A DNA stretch of 64,000 bases from Pycnococcus provasolii (Eukaryota; Chlorophyta; Pseudoscourfieldiophyceae; Pseudoscourfieldiales; Pycnococcaceae). Below, one piece after another: positions 31,522-41,534 of the stretch. The position numbers and the translations under genes are program-made. The stretch's first letter is position 1. The number at the start of each line of letters is the position of its first letter. Below the pieces are notes generated by a model, which saw only the letters and a program-made list of their open reading frames with translations, did no database searches and had not been told where the DNA came from. The stretch lies in assembly GCA_938743325.2 (NCBI GenBank), contig OW568904.1, positions 186,001-250,000 on the forward strand, written 5' to 3'.

Positions 31522-33674
31522 CTAGAATGTTATGTTGATATTTTGCGGATTCTGACACTTGCCTGTCTTCCGAAAACTAATGACGATAATAAGAAGTAAT
31601 GAGGAATAAAAACACACGGCGGCCAACTTCTGCGGACTTATCAGGAATAATAATAATGAATAGCGAATACTGTACTTACATCATATGTGACTAGTAATGG
31701 TACTTATATATGCGAATGCTGTAATGATCTATCTATCTGTTTCAACGAAACACAAATGTATTATTTACCGTAGTAGAACGTCGAAGATACGTGCTGCGCC
31801 TTCCTTGGACCTTGGGCGTTCCCGTCCGTCGTGGGATCCTCCAGAAAAAGCTGGCCAGTCGAGTGGCGGAGGTTCGTCTAGTCGCTTGGCGGCAGCAGGT
31901 CGACGACCACGTGCAGTGTCAGCACACGACCAGGGCTCTGAACCAATAATTCGCGTTCAGTCAAGTCCATGCGTGTGACACACGTCCGTCCGTATGACAG
32001 AAGAACCTTGACAGAAGAAGGTCCGACCGAAAGGCCTCTTGACCACCTCTCTGATAGAGTTGGACAGAAGTAGAATGATTACAGATTTACAGGAATGGAA
32101 TCTGGGGTTTCAACAATACGGCGGTGCGGTTCAAGGATACGACGGTACGCGTCAGGGTCGCCATCGTGGACGGAGGCGCCAACATCTTCACCATCACCAC
32201 GCCAGTATGGGATGCACTGATTAAGGCGCTGCCAGAGAACCATCGCAAGGAATTGCAAGCCACGGTCGAACCGTCATCAGGAGGTGGGGTCCCCAAGGAA
32301 GAACCTGATCCAAATGGATCTATTGACAGACGGTTTCTGGGGCCCCTCGGGCAATTGCCCCACTTTCCCTGGTTGTCCCCTTTCCGGGTGTCACGGTGGT
32401 TGTCCTTTCACTACGGTTTTTCTTGTTTACGTTGCTTTTAAGCACGTAGTAACAAGTTAGTAACAAGGTTTAAGTAAGGTTTGAATAATACAACATCATG
32501 CCCCATGAGTGGCCCTTCAGGCGCGACATATTCGCCAGCGGAACTTCAAGGGAAAGGGGGCCGCAAGTTGATAGATCGTAATATCATGCCTTAAGGCACT
32601 TTGCCAAGTGCGCACATCCACGCCACTTTGGAAGCGCCGCAGTGACAAGTGTCCACAACACTTGTCAGAAACTCATGTATGTGCGCGCTTGGCAAAGGAC
32701 ATCGCCACGCGTGTGATCCACGAGGCTCTAGCGAGCGGCCATAGTCGGGAGGAGCCGTTTAATGGCCCCAAAAACCTAAACCATAACCCTAGGGTTTTTT
32801 GACTGAGGTCATCCCACCCTGGTTTGGCTGCTGAGGGACACTTGAACTCCTCCCCCCAGCCTCCACAGTCTGTGCACACTGCACACCGTCTATCATAGAT
32901 TCATAGGATGGGAGCAATCCTTGAAACGTTCCCAAACAAACTTCCTGAGGAAATCAGGAGGGAGGGAGGAGGGAGGGGACGAACTTCATGATGAAATCCC
33001 CCCCCCCCCCCCCAGTCCCCCCCCCTCAATGAATCAATCATCCCCCGGGAACTCATTAACCCCGAAATAAATCATTCCCAATAATCATTCCCAATAATCA
33101 TTCCCAGAATCATCATCCGTGGCGTCGCTCATTTCGTTTCATTTCGTATCGTTTTCGGATTCGAGTTTGTCACTTGCTTACAGGTATTTGTATTTTATAA
33201 ATAAGGTATGCTTGGTATGATTGGTGTCTTGCGCGGTGTCTTGCGCGGTGGGTGGAGAAGCTGTGCCGTGTGCGAGTCTGTCTTGGGGAGGCGATGATGG
33301 GAGTCAGGTGTGGCTTGGTGTCTTGCGAGCGCGGTGGAGAAGCTGTGCATGCTCGTTCTGGGCGATGGGAGGAGCGCATGCATCCGTCTATGCTCTTCAG
33401 GTTGTGGAGATGTTTTTTTTTCTTGCTGCACAGCTCAGTTGCGTCTGCGTTCCGCGGCGCTTGTGTCGAGCGAGAGCGGCGCTTGTGTCGAGCGAGAGCG
33501 CACTCGCAGCGGCGTCGATCGCTCGACCCGTGGGTTTGCTTTGTTTGAGTGGGATTTCAGCTGGAACTAACACGATAGGTGTTTATCCACGCACACACAC
33601 ACACACACACTTTTCACCCCCCCCCAAAAAAAACGTGCAGTACTACTTACTGTATGCTGAAATATAACACTAGG
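31522..33674. other. Intergenic region, 2.1 kb, with a possible retropepsin-like relic
   Basis: No gene can be supported. A short frame at about 32,124-32,330 reads VRVAIVDGGANIFTITTPVW, loosely like the active-site region of a retroelement aspartic protease, and may be a relic. There are also a C-homopolymer tract (about 33,000-33,030), an ATCATTCCCA(A/G) short repeat (33,070-33,110) and a CA dinucleotide run (33,592-33,610) just before the HAD gene. Confidence 0.35.
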
Positions 33675-34442
33675 ATGCGCCCTGGTTCCTATTCTTTGAA
33701 GCAGTGCAGGCACATGTATTTCGACGTTGACGGCACGCTCGTGCTTTCCGACCACTTGCACCTTCGGGCGTTCCAGCAGCTTTGTGGAAGTTATGGATGC
33801 GAGCACACCATCGACGAGTCGTTCTTTGCCTCGCACATCTCAGGCCGCGAAAATAAAGACATCTCCTTGAAGTTGTTTCCGTCTTGGTCTCTCGAGAAAA
33901 GAAATTCATTCAGCGATGAGAAGGAAGCGTTATTCAGAGATATGTGCTCTTCGCAATCAACAGACGGCGGCATCCTCGAAGTGCCGGGTGCACGCGCGTT
34001 TCTCTCTCTTCTCGTGGAGAGAAATATCAGTGTCACAGCAGTCACGAACGCGCCTCGAGAAAACGGCGTATTGATGCTTGGTGCAACCGGCTTTCTCAGC
34101 GACTTCTTCGAAGACGGAAAACGTGTCGTCTACGGATCCGAATGCAAACGAGCGAAGCCGTTCCCAGACCCGTACGTTACCGCGATGACACTCACCAACC
34201 TAGTCACCACCGAGGAAGCGGATTTATTACTCGCAGGGAACCAGGACGACTCCGCGGCGCTCCAAGAAAAAACACAAAATGGCATGGCATTCGAAGATTC
34301 GCCAAGCGGGATACGCGCCGCCGTTGCCGCCGGACTGTACGTCGTCGGACTTACCACTGGTCACTCCGAAGAAACGCTTCGGGCAGCGGGCGCGCATGCC
34401 GTCGCATCCGACTACCACGACTTGATGTCACTGTTTGAGTAA
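33675..34442 (+). CDS. HAD-superfamily hydrolase (beta-phosphoglucomutase/phosphatase type)
   Basis: A 255-residue subfamily IA haloacid dehalogenase-like hydrolase. The nucleophile motif is FDVDGTLV (Asp17 and acid/base Asp19), followed by a helical cap (residues about 25-100). Motif II is TAVTNAP, motif III is the Lys of KRAKPFPDPY, and motif IV is AFEDSPSG with the metal-binding acidic pair. All catalytic residues are present, so an active phosphatase or phosphomutase is expected; the substrate cannot be told. No transit peptide is obvious from ATG 33,675. An in-frame ATG at 33,654 adds seven residues. The upstream CA repeat and C-run are best read as 5' flank. The gene converges with the small minus-strand exon ending at 34,480, leaving only 37 bp between stops. 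Confidence 0.85.
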   Translation: MRPGSYSLKQCRHMYFDVDGTLVLSDHLHLRAFQQLCGSYGCEHTIDESFFASHISGRENKDISLKLFPSWSLEKRNSFSDEKEALFRDMCSSQSTDGGILEVPGARAFLSLLVERNISVTAVTNAPRENGVLMLGATGFLSDFFEDGKRVVYGSECKRAKPFPDPYVTAMTLTNLVTTEEADLLLAGNQDDSAALQEKTQNGMAFEDSPSGIRAAVAAGLYVVGLTTGHSEETLRAAGAHAVASDYHDLMSLFE

Positions 34443-34479
34443 TTAAAATATTAAATGCAATACTTTACAAATACAATAC

Positions 34480-34716
34480 TCACTCCTCAATGATTCGCGT
34501 CACATTCAGAAGCGCGCGGCACATCGACTCGTCCTCCGGCGTGTGCGTGCTCGGAAGCACGACGTCCACGCCAGCGCGATGGAGCCTCATGCAATTCCGT
34601 TTCGAACGGTCGTCGTAGTCAGGTATGCCCGGCGCGTACTCTGGACGAACACCGGACTTGCCGTGTTTGCGCAAACACCGCTTCGTCTTTTTTTTCAACG
34701 CGCACGACGGACGCAT
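34480..34716 (-). CDS. Small ORF, probably the 3' exon of a split or broken gene
   Basis: A 78-residue frame, basic at the start (LKKKTKRCLRKHGKSG) and then well-formed (YAPGIPDYDDRSKRN, ending CRALLNVTRIIEE). I do not recognise it. It does not look like random translation, and TGTAAA follows its stop by about 20 nt on the minus strand, as at other genes here. It could be the last exon of a gene whose earlier exons lie at 35,478-35,906, with the MITE at 34,898-35,276 inserted between them. A short standalone gene starting at ATG 34,716 is the alternative. Confidence 0.4.
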   Translation of the reverse strand: MRPSCALKKKTKRCLRKHGKSGVRPEYAPGIPDYDDRSKRNCMRLHRAGVDVVLPSTHTPEDESMCRALLNVTRIIEE

Positions 34717-34897
34717 TAGACGTGTTCAATTGACACGCCCGGCTAGGAAAATTTTGTTCAATATGTAAAAAAAAGTTCCTAAGTTTGCACGGCATTTGAA
34801 TACGTGGAACCGGTCCGCCGTTATGCCAACCATAATTTTGAGGATGGGCGCGTCGAGTGGTGGGAGGAGTACTCCCGTGTATGCGGCAACCCACCTC

Positions 34898-35276
34898 TAT
34901 AGTTGCCACGGGTCATGACCCGGGTCACCGGTGACCTGGTAACGGGGGTAAGTCATGACGCGTCATGACCACCCCCCGAATTCCTGTGACCCGCGCCGTG
35001 ACTTATGCACTTTGCTTCAGCTGACGACATGTGGATTAGCCTTTGCCTTCCCTTCTACGTGCTGCTGGAGAAGGACCTGTGCAGAAATCACCTTAACACC
35101 ATGAAAATGGTCGGCGGCGGATTCGGGGTTTGGATTCGTTCGGGGTTAGTCCTAACCCTTTTTTTTCTGAGGAGGGGGTCATGACGAGGTAACGTCATGA
35201 CGTCGGGGTCATGACCGTCACATGACGCGTCATGACCACCCCGAAAATCGTATGACTAGGTAATGTGGCAACTATA
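34898..35276. mobile_element. Complete MITE (non-autonomous DNA transposon) with 8-bp target duplication
   Basis: A 379-bp element with 12-bp perfect terminal inverted repeats, TATAGTTGCCAC...GTGGCAACTATA. It is flanked by a perfect 8-bp direct duplication CCCACCTC (34,890-34,897 and 35,277-35,284). Subterminal regions hold several palindromes: GGGTCATGACCC (34,910), GGTCACCGGTGACC (34,923) and GTCATGACGCGTCATGAC (34,952). The core TCATGA occurs about seven times near the two ends. The interior has no coding potential. An 8-bp duplication suggests the hAT superfamily, but the termini are not the classical CAGGG type. Confidence 0.85.
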
Positions 35277-35477
35277 CCCACCTCAGCCCAGCGAGCTGTT
35301 TTGTCGCCGCCTTCGATCCGCCAGCGTCATCACCCCCTTCTTTTTGGATATGAATTATTTTGGGTTTAGCTTGCTTTGCTCCACTTACTCGGGACAGAAC
35401 ATCCCAGAACGGTGTTGGTCAGGGTGCGCGCAGCGCACCTTCTCTCAAGGTCAGAGGCGGCTAAAAAAAAAAAAAAT

Positions 35478-35906
35478 TTAATAGCTGCCGTCCTCCTGCG
35501 CCCCCGAGACGAACGCGTCCAGCGTGTCGCCTTTGGAAACGCGCGCGGGTTTGTCCAGCGCCCACGCCTCGTACAGATGGAGCAGGATGGCTCGCGCCAC
35601 TCCGTGCAACGGGTTAGCCAGCGGTCGCTGCGTAGCGTAGTCCAACAACAAGCTGTAGTCTTTGTTGCGGTTGTCGTCGAACGTGAGACCCGCTGTCGTC
35701 GCCGCCAACGCGTTCGACCATTCGAACCCCTCCACTGGCGGGTCCGCGCCAAGGCGGACGCGACTCGTCAGGTGCAACGCCGGGAACCGAACCGACTTCA
35801 CGAATTTCACTCGGTCGTCCTCTTCGTTGTCCTGAGACCTCACGGCCTCGGGAGCTCTTGTGCCCCTACTACAAACACCACAGCTGAAAATCTCAAAATA
35901 TCTCAC
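35478..35906 (-). CDS. Probable internal exon or gene fragment, unknown product
   Basis: This open region (up to 142 codons) reads as ordinary protein on the minus strand (DRVKFVKSVRFPALHL, LTFDDNRNKDYSLLLDYATQ, VARAILLHLYEAWALDKPAR). No domain is recognised. There is no ATG at its 5' end. Instead a splice-acceptor-like TTTTGAGATTTTCAG precedes it (about 35,882-35,896), so it may be an exon whose start lies farther upstream. It ends at a TAA next to a long T-run and AG on the minus strand (about 35,462-35,480). It may belong with the small exon at 34,480-34,716. Boundaries are uncertain. Confidence 0.4.
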   Translation of the reverse strand: MRYFEIFSCGVCSRGTRAPEAVRSQDNEEDDRVKFVKSVRFPALHLTSRVRLGADPPVEGFEWSNALAATTAGLTFDDNRNKDYSLLLDYATQRPLANPLHGVARAILLHLYEAWALDKPARVSKGDTLDAFVSGAQEDGSY

Positions 35907-36653
35907 TCACAGACGGTATTGGCGACACGTTCGTGAGTCGCGTGGCTGTGTTGCTGTTGTTGCCCACCCTCAATTCTGCGCTCGCGTCGCCATTGCCTGG
36001 TTATTTGGCCTGGTAACTGGTTACGGGGGACCCCAAACCCTAGACCCTACTAACCGTATGGGACCTCGGACTATCATCAGTATCATAGTAGATAGATTCG
36101 GACGGCTTTCTCAGGGCAGCAACGCCCCCCGAAAGGAGGTGGTATGCGGGCGTCAGCCCGTATTCACGGGAACGGTCTTCACCGAAAAAAAAAAATTTTT
36201 CGGCGACCCTTCCCGGTCTCCTACGCCTATCCCCGTCAGTCGCCCGTCCGTTCTCTTCTCAAGAGTGATGGAGGTTCGGACGGGTCGGGCGGGAAGGAGG
36301 AGGAGCAAGGGAAAGGCCGCCCCCCGGGCGGCCTTTCCATGGGGCGTGAAGGGAACCTCCCTTCTCGGCGTGCCCCCTGTAGAAAACCCCAAATTTCCGT
36401 GTGAACACTGGAAATGTGGGCCATTCATTCGGGGGCCCGTTTGTTTGTTTTTCGAGACGCGCGGTTAGGGTTAGGGTTAGGGTTAGGGTTAGGGTTCGTG
36501 TTCGCGCGCGCCCGTTGGGCTTTGCACGCCAAGTGACTCCCCAAGTGTAATGTAAAAACGTCTGGAACATTGGCATTCATTCCCTCGAATCCATCCTGGC
36601 GAGCACTTGTCCATTGTGGAGTGCTTTGCTTGTGTTAAGAGTGGGCGAGCTCG
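35907..36653. other. Intergenic region with interstitial TTAGGG tract
   Basis: No gene seen. At 36,465-36,494 there are five perfect TTAGGG units on the plus strand, directly upstream of the 415-residue gene. Confidence 0.5.
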
Positions 36654-37901
36654 ATGGACGCGGTGGAAATCTTCCTGGCGCGTGCGTCCATGGGATGGGT
36701 TAGGGCTGGTGAGGCTGGTGAGGAATGTGGGCGCGATCAAAGCACGGAGGACGAAGTTCGCTCAAAGCTCGCTCTTACCGTCGCGTTGAACTTTTTGATG
36801 AATAAAAACGTGTCGCTGATTCGAATGGGACTCACGGTCGAGGACGTCGCCGCCAAGCTCGAGTTGGTGTCGAAGGATGTTCGCGCACGGTGTGTAGAAA
36901 ACTGCTGCTGGGAGGAAGCGGCGCAGGCCATGGACTCTGATTTCGCCTTTCCTGAGGATTTTCAGGAAGCTCTCCAGGGTGACCGTGTCTATCTCCCTCT
37001 GTTCCACTGGCGAACGCGATCCGACCCTCGCTGCTCCATCGAGTTCACCCATCTTCCGCCAAAAGAACGCTTCGTGCGACTGCTACTCTTTGGGCAGTTC
37101 GTGATTAAGACGCTCACCGTGTGGTGCATGGAGCACGTAGATAGGACTTGGTGGGGCTCTCCCGCGATTTGGCAAATGAGCGAAAGCGAACTAGTCGACA
37201 TCATCGAGCCTATCACAGAGAGGCGTGAGGGAGAGACTGAAACGAGCTGGCACAATTCATGCATTCTGTACGCACGTGCGATGAAGGAGCTTCATACGCG
37301 CCATGGCAAGCGATGCGATCTGTTGCTTAAGATCGCATTTGCTGTGATTTGTGAGAATGGCTTCTTTCCACACTCCACATGGGGAGAGCCATATCTGAAC
37401 GACGACATTGAGCATGTTTTGCAATCACTCGTTGATCGCCGCCAAGCAGCCACGCCTAGCAGATTTTTACGCGAGACAGTCAATGAAGACCTCTTGATAC
37501 CAGACTTGCAAGTCGAAAAACGCAATGGTAAAATGGTCGCAATATCGCCTCGCGTTCCACCTGGGTCCGACGAGCACACCTGCGAGAACAATTGCGATCA
37601 GGACGTGATTCCGCGTTCGAAAGCTCTCCTTGGCGCTCGGTTGGTACGTACACTGCGTTTGCTTCCGTTCGACGACTTGACGATGTCCAAGTTGCTGGAA
37701 GACTACCCGATGAATGACACGTCGCCTGCATCGCAAACGCCGCGTTATACAGTCGATTGGTCTCCTCTTCCAAGCCATCCAGACTATTCTCTAGGAGGAT
37801 TCGGCTGGCGCACCGGTGAAGAGGTCGATGCAGGGATGGAGGCATTGTTGTCGGACATGTCCGACGACGAAGATGAGTCAGGGAGTGATTTGTTTCTGTA
37901 A
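36654..37901 (+). CDS. Uncharacterised 415-residue protein
   Basis: A single-exon gene with normal-looking protein composition but no domain I recognise. The N-terminal half is helical (LTVEDVAAKLELVSKDVRAR, then CVENCCWEEAAQAM). The middle has Trp-rich and His-containing helices (FVIKTLTVWCMEHVDRTWWG, RAMKELHTRHGKRCDLLLK). The C-terminal part is more open and ends in an acidic tail (LLSDMSDDEDESGSD). No signal peptide or membrane segment. ATG 36,654 is the first Met of the frame and lies 160 bp after the TTAGGG tract. It may be lineage-specific. A nuclear or cytosolic location is only a guess from the acidic tail. Confidence 0.6.
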   Translation: MDAVEIFLARASMGWVRAGEAGEECGRDQSTEDEVRSKLALTVALNFLMNKNVSLIRMGLTVEDVAAKLELVSKDVRARCVENCCWEEAAQAMDSDFAFPEDFQEALQGDRVYLPLFHWRTRSDPRCSIEFTHLPPKERFVRLLLFGQFVIKTLTVWCMEHVDRTWWGSPAIWQMSESELVDIIEPITERREGETETSWHNSCILYARAMKELHTRHGKRCDLLLKIAFAVICENGFFPHSTWGEPYLNDDIEHVLQSLVDRRQAATPSRFLRETVNEDLLIPDLQVEKRNGKMVAISPRVPPGSDEHTCENNCDQDVIPRSKALLGARLVRTLRLLPFDDLTMSKLLEDYPMNDTSPASQTPRYTVDWSPLPSHPDYSLGGFGWRTGEEVDAGMEALLSDMSDDEDESGSDLFL

Positions 37902-38416
37902 ATCAGTATAATAGTAACATGTCTTAGAGTCTACATCGATCTCATATTTCCTCCTAACTAAAAACCGAGACTGGCGAATCGAAGCACGCAAATTATCTTA
38001 ACATCCTCATCGACATCGTCGACAACCTCGTCACGGATGGGACAAGGTCGATCCTCGAGCCTAGAAAGCGACAGCAGAGTCGTTGCGCGCGCTCGAGCGC
38101 GCGCACGCACTCTTCACCGGGAGTGACAGCTCAAGTGAATTGAAAATAATACGAAGCTAGCTTGTTTTTATGTTTGCGCAAACACGACTGGTCAAGTGTT
38201 CGTCCGTGGACAAGTTGTCTAACAAGGAGCAATAATTGTCTAAAATCCTTGACAAGTAAGTGAGTGAGCTCGTCCGACCCAACCAACCACCGACCAGTTG
38301 TTGTTGTTGACCAATGTGCACAACAAGCAAGGCTTGGAAACATGGATCATCAATCATCAAAAATGTACTGTACTTTACATACAACAAATAATTATTAATT
38401 CTTATAATATTAAGTT
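37902..38416. other. Convergent intergenic region, 515 bp
   Basis: No gene. GCGCGCTCGAGCGCGCGC, a strong palindrome, lies at about 38,086-38,104. A minus-strand TGTAAA (TTACA at 38,375-38,379) lies about 40 nt behind the stop of the pseudouridine synthase. Confidence 0.45.
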
Positions 38417-39952
38417 CTACACGCGTCTTTCGTCACCTTTGATATCGCTGATCCAGCGACTCGCTTCTGTCATCGTCAAGTCTTTGAGACGAGAATTCGA
38501 CGCATCGATGCCAAGGTCAACGAGATACGACCGCTGTGCATCCGACATCGGTCGGCTTGGCAACTTTCTAGCATTCAAAAAGCGCTGAAAGCGCGGTGGC
38601 AGGCATGACGTCGCGCTGACGAGGCCGTCGTCTAATGTTGCTGAATTCGCACTCGCACTCACAAGGTGTGCAGCTCGATCGAAAAAGTAAGCGTCGTTTT
38701 GTGCGGCAGCGGAGAGTCGATGCGAGTCAAGCGCGCACGGATGCGGCACAACGACGTGCGCTGCCCACAAATAAAGCGTGCTTGTCACGTTGTCGCCGCC
38801 GTACATGACATCGCCGACGATGGGAGCCCCTGCGTGTGACATGTGCATTCTCAGCTGATGTTTGCGCCCTGTGATGGGACGAAGTGCGACAAGTATATGT
38901 GCATCGTCATGTTCCCCATCGTGTCTTTCGAGCACGTGCACGAGCGTCTTGGCGTGTTTGCCGTGCAGGTCCGTGTCCAGCACGTGCGACGATCCTGGCA
39001 GCCAACTGTTCATGCTTGAATTTTGTTTCGTTTTGACGACGGCGGCGTACGTCTTTGCGACTCTGCGTTCCTCGAAAGCGCGTCCTATGGTTCGTGCGGC
39101 GGATTTGGTTTTCGCGCACACGACCGCACCTCCCGTTCGTGCGTCAAGGCGGTGGCACGGCACGGCGGCGCGTTCGGGGTGGTACGCGTCGTCTTCTGGG
39201 CTATCTTGAACGACGGAAGCCAGTGTTCTGACAAGCGCTCGTCCTCGTCCGTGAATCGCCATGTCAGGTGGTTTGGTAATTATTGCCATGTGCGTGTCTT
39301 CGTAGAGCAGGGCGAGGTCCTTGGGTGATTTCTGTTCACACGGTTTTTTCGGAGGTGGTTTTTTGTACGTGATGTTCGCAGACGTAGGAATGCGTTCGTC
39401 GATGGACTCGACAAGTCTTGTTTCGTCGACAAAGATGCGTCGTTTTCGAATGGCTCTTTTAGACGCGGAGACGGTTGGTAAGTCGTCAGCGAACAAGTGA
39501 CGAACAAGCACGTGTGCGACTTCTTCCGATGATGATGACGACGACGATGAGGATGAGGGTTCATCTTCTTCTGGTGATGATGATGAGGAGGATGAAGCCT
39601 TCGAAGAACCGCACTGAAAGCCGCCACGCTCACTCCCCAACGCCCCAAACCACCATTGACGAGTAGGACAACCTCCGATGATGACTCCTCCTCCTCCTCC
39701 TCCGAGGATGATGCTGCTGCTCCTATGATTATTATGATTATTATTGTGATTCACTCCAACAAGCCTGCTCCTATTGACTCCAAGGATGCTCCTATTGACT
39801 CCAAGGCTATTCTTACTGACTCGAACACGAGACGAGCCGACACGAGATGAGCCGACACGAGATGACGTTGGCACAGACACACGGGAGGCTGACACTGCTG
39901 CCGACACCGCCGGCATTATTGCGAATCTAATTCGTCGGAATGAAGAATGCAT
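38417..39952 (-). CDS. S4-domain RluA-family RNA pseudouridine synthase, organelle-targeted
   Basis: This 511-residue protein converts uridine to pseudouridine in RNA. Residues 1-140 are Ser/Arg/Gly-rich low complexity with a basic start, fitting an organellar transit peptide. An S4-type RNA-binding domain follows (about 150-195, LFADDLPTVSASKRAIRKRRIFVD). The catalytic domain starts at LALLYEDTHMAIITKPPDM. The catalytic aspartate is Asp270 in HRLDARTGG, and the C-terminal landmark TGRKHQLRMHMSHAGAPIVGD (about 361-381) is intact apart from Lys in place of the usual Thr. The last 45 residues (MSDAQRSYLVDLGID...LTMTEASRWISDI) form an extra module not usual for RluA proteins. It looks like the small repeat often attached to nucleic-acid enzymes. 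The first Met is used; Met13 is an alternative. The RNA target (plastid or mitochondrial rRNA) cannot be decided. Confidence 0.85.
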   Translation of the reverse strand: MHSSFRRIRFAIMPAVSAAVSASRVSVPTSSRVGSSRVGSSRVRVSKNSLGVNRSILGVNRSRLVGVNHNNNHNNHRSSSIILGGGGGGVIIGGCPTRQWWFGALGSERGGFQCGSSKASSSSSSSPEEDEPSSSSSSSSSSEEVAHVLVRHLFADDLPTVSASKRAIRKRRIFVDETRLVESIDERIPTSANITYKKPPPKKPCEQKSPKDLALLYEDTHMAIITKPPDMAIHGRGRALVRTLASVVQDSPEDDAYHPERAAVPCHRLDARTGGAVVCAKTKSAARTIGRAFEERRVAKTYAAVVKTKQNSSMNSWLPGSSHVLDTDLHGKHAKTLVHVLERHDGEHDDAHILVALRPITGRKHQLRMHMSHAGAPIVGDVMYGGDNVTSTLYLWAAHVVVPHPCALDSHRLSAAAQNDAYFFDRAAHLVSASANSATLDDGLVSATSCLPPRFQRFLNARKLPSRPMSDAQRSYLVDLGIDASNSRLKDLTMTEASRWISDIKGDERRV

Positions 39953-40084
39953 TTCGCCCCCCAGGGCCCCAGGGGGACGATTTCGGACCTCTAGATACGA
40001 TAGGGTTAGGGTTAGGGTTTGCAGAATCCAAAAAGCATCTAGGGTTAGGAGGGGAAGTCAAGTGCCAAAAAGTCAGGCCGGGGC

Positions 40085-41472
40085 ATGGCGTCCATGACAT
40101 GCTCCGGGGCGGTTCTTATGGCGGCTTCTGCGGCCTCGGCCGACCACGGAAACGACTGTAACCCCACCCAGTTACCGTCACCGCAGGTTGCACGACGCCT
40201 CGAGTTTTCTCGCTCGCGCTCGTCCCTGCGCGTGACGCACTACGAGGAGGTAGGAACGGTCAACGCCACCGGTCAACGCCACCTTGGTCAGCGAGTTCGC
40301 GCGCACGCGCTGACGCGCGGGCTTGCTGTGCACGGCGTTTGCACGGCGAGCCAGTTGCGCTTCCAGCGTGGGTCCAAGGCGTGCGTGCACGGTGCGACGT
40401 GCGTGCAAGGTGTATGTGCCAGGTGCGTGTGCCCGACGGGTGTGCAAGGTTCCCTCACGGCACGTTCGAGGCGCGCACTGACGCGTGGTCAGCGCGTTCG
40501 CGCGCGCGCTATGACGCGCGGGCTTGCTGTGCACGGCGTTTGCACGGCGAGCCAGTTGCGCTTCCAGCGTGGGCCCAAGGCGTGCGTGCACGGTGCGACG
40601 TGCGTGCAAGGTGTGTGTGCCAGGTGCGTGTGCCCGACGGGTATGCAAGGTTTCCTCACGGCACGTTCGAGGCGCACACTGACGCGTGGTCAGCGCGTTC
40701 GCGCACGCGCTATGACGCGCGGGCTTGCTGCGCACGGCGTTTGCACGGCGAGCCAGTTGCGCTTTCAGCGTGTGCCCAGGCGCGTGTGCCCGACGTGTGT
40801 GCAAGGTTTACTCACGGCATCCGCTCCGCCTCCATCTCCGCAGCCTCAGCCTCAGCCTCAGCCTCAGCCTCAGCCTCAGCATTCCGCAGCGGAGGAGCCT
40901 TCGCCGCGCCCTTCCACGCCACCTCGGGCAACGCACGTCACGCCCAGGACGCCTCGGACTCAGCGCCACGCTCCGTCGCCGATGTCGCACGCTGACCGCA
41001 TTGCAACCGTCACGGCTGATGTTCTGGCGGGCCGCACCCTCTTCGGGCATGCTTTTGCATCGGCACTTCCTCTCACCCTGGATGCGAGAAGTGTTTGGAT
41101 CCGGCTCACGTTCCTCGATGAGTGTCTTTGACGCACTCGTGGAGCGCCGCCCGGCTAGCCGCCTTGGCCCTACCCGCTCAGCAGCTTGGCGGCTGAGCTT
41201 CGTCTCGCGTGACGTCGCTCGCCACATCCTTGGCGAAGTCAGCCGAGGCGTCAATCTGTTGACGTCGCATGGCCTTGTCGACGTCAACACGGCAGGAGTT
41301 CGCGACCAACTCCTCGCTAAGCATCCGTCACGCTACGACGCGCTTTCGGGGGCAGCTCTCGCTTTCACGCCAGAGACGCGTCTTGGGGTGGATCTTTCCG
41401 CCCGCCTCCGCTCCGCCAAGTCGGGGATTGCGCCGGGCGTTTCCGGGCTCCGCAACGAGCACCTCCGCTTTC
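40085..41472 (+). mobile_element. Reverse-transcriptase element fragment with Cys-rich tandem repeats (relic)
   Basis: This segment looks like the front part of a retroelement. It has three parts in order. First come about 2.5 copies of a 201-bp in-frame tandem unit encoding a Cys-rich stretch (landmark TGACGCGCGG at 40,311, 40,512 and 40,713). Next is a CAGCCT hexamer run (40,841-40,880). Last is a region reading SVFDALVERRPASRL through LRSAKSGIAPGVSGLRNEHL, the approach and first motif typical of reverse transcriptases of the non-LTR kind. The rest of the polymerase is absent. The homology ends where the transposon-end sequence at 41,473 begins. Broken; class uncertain. Confidence 0.45.
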
Positions 41473-41534
41473 CCGTCACATGACGCGTCATGACCACCCC
41501 GAAAATCGTATGACTAGGTAATGTGGCAACTATA
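41473..41534 (+). repeat. Isolated 62-bp transposon end identical to the MITE right end
   Basis: These 62 bp match 35,215-35,276 exactly, including the terminal GTGGCAACTATA. No left terminus was found within 1.5 kb. The sequence directly abuts the reverse-transcriptase relic. Confidence 0.85.
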
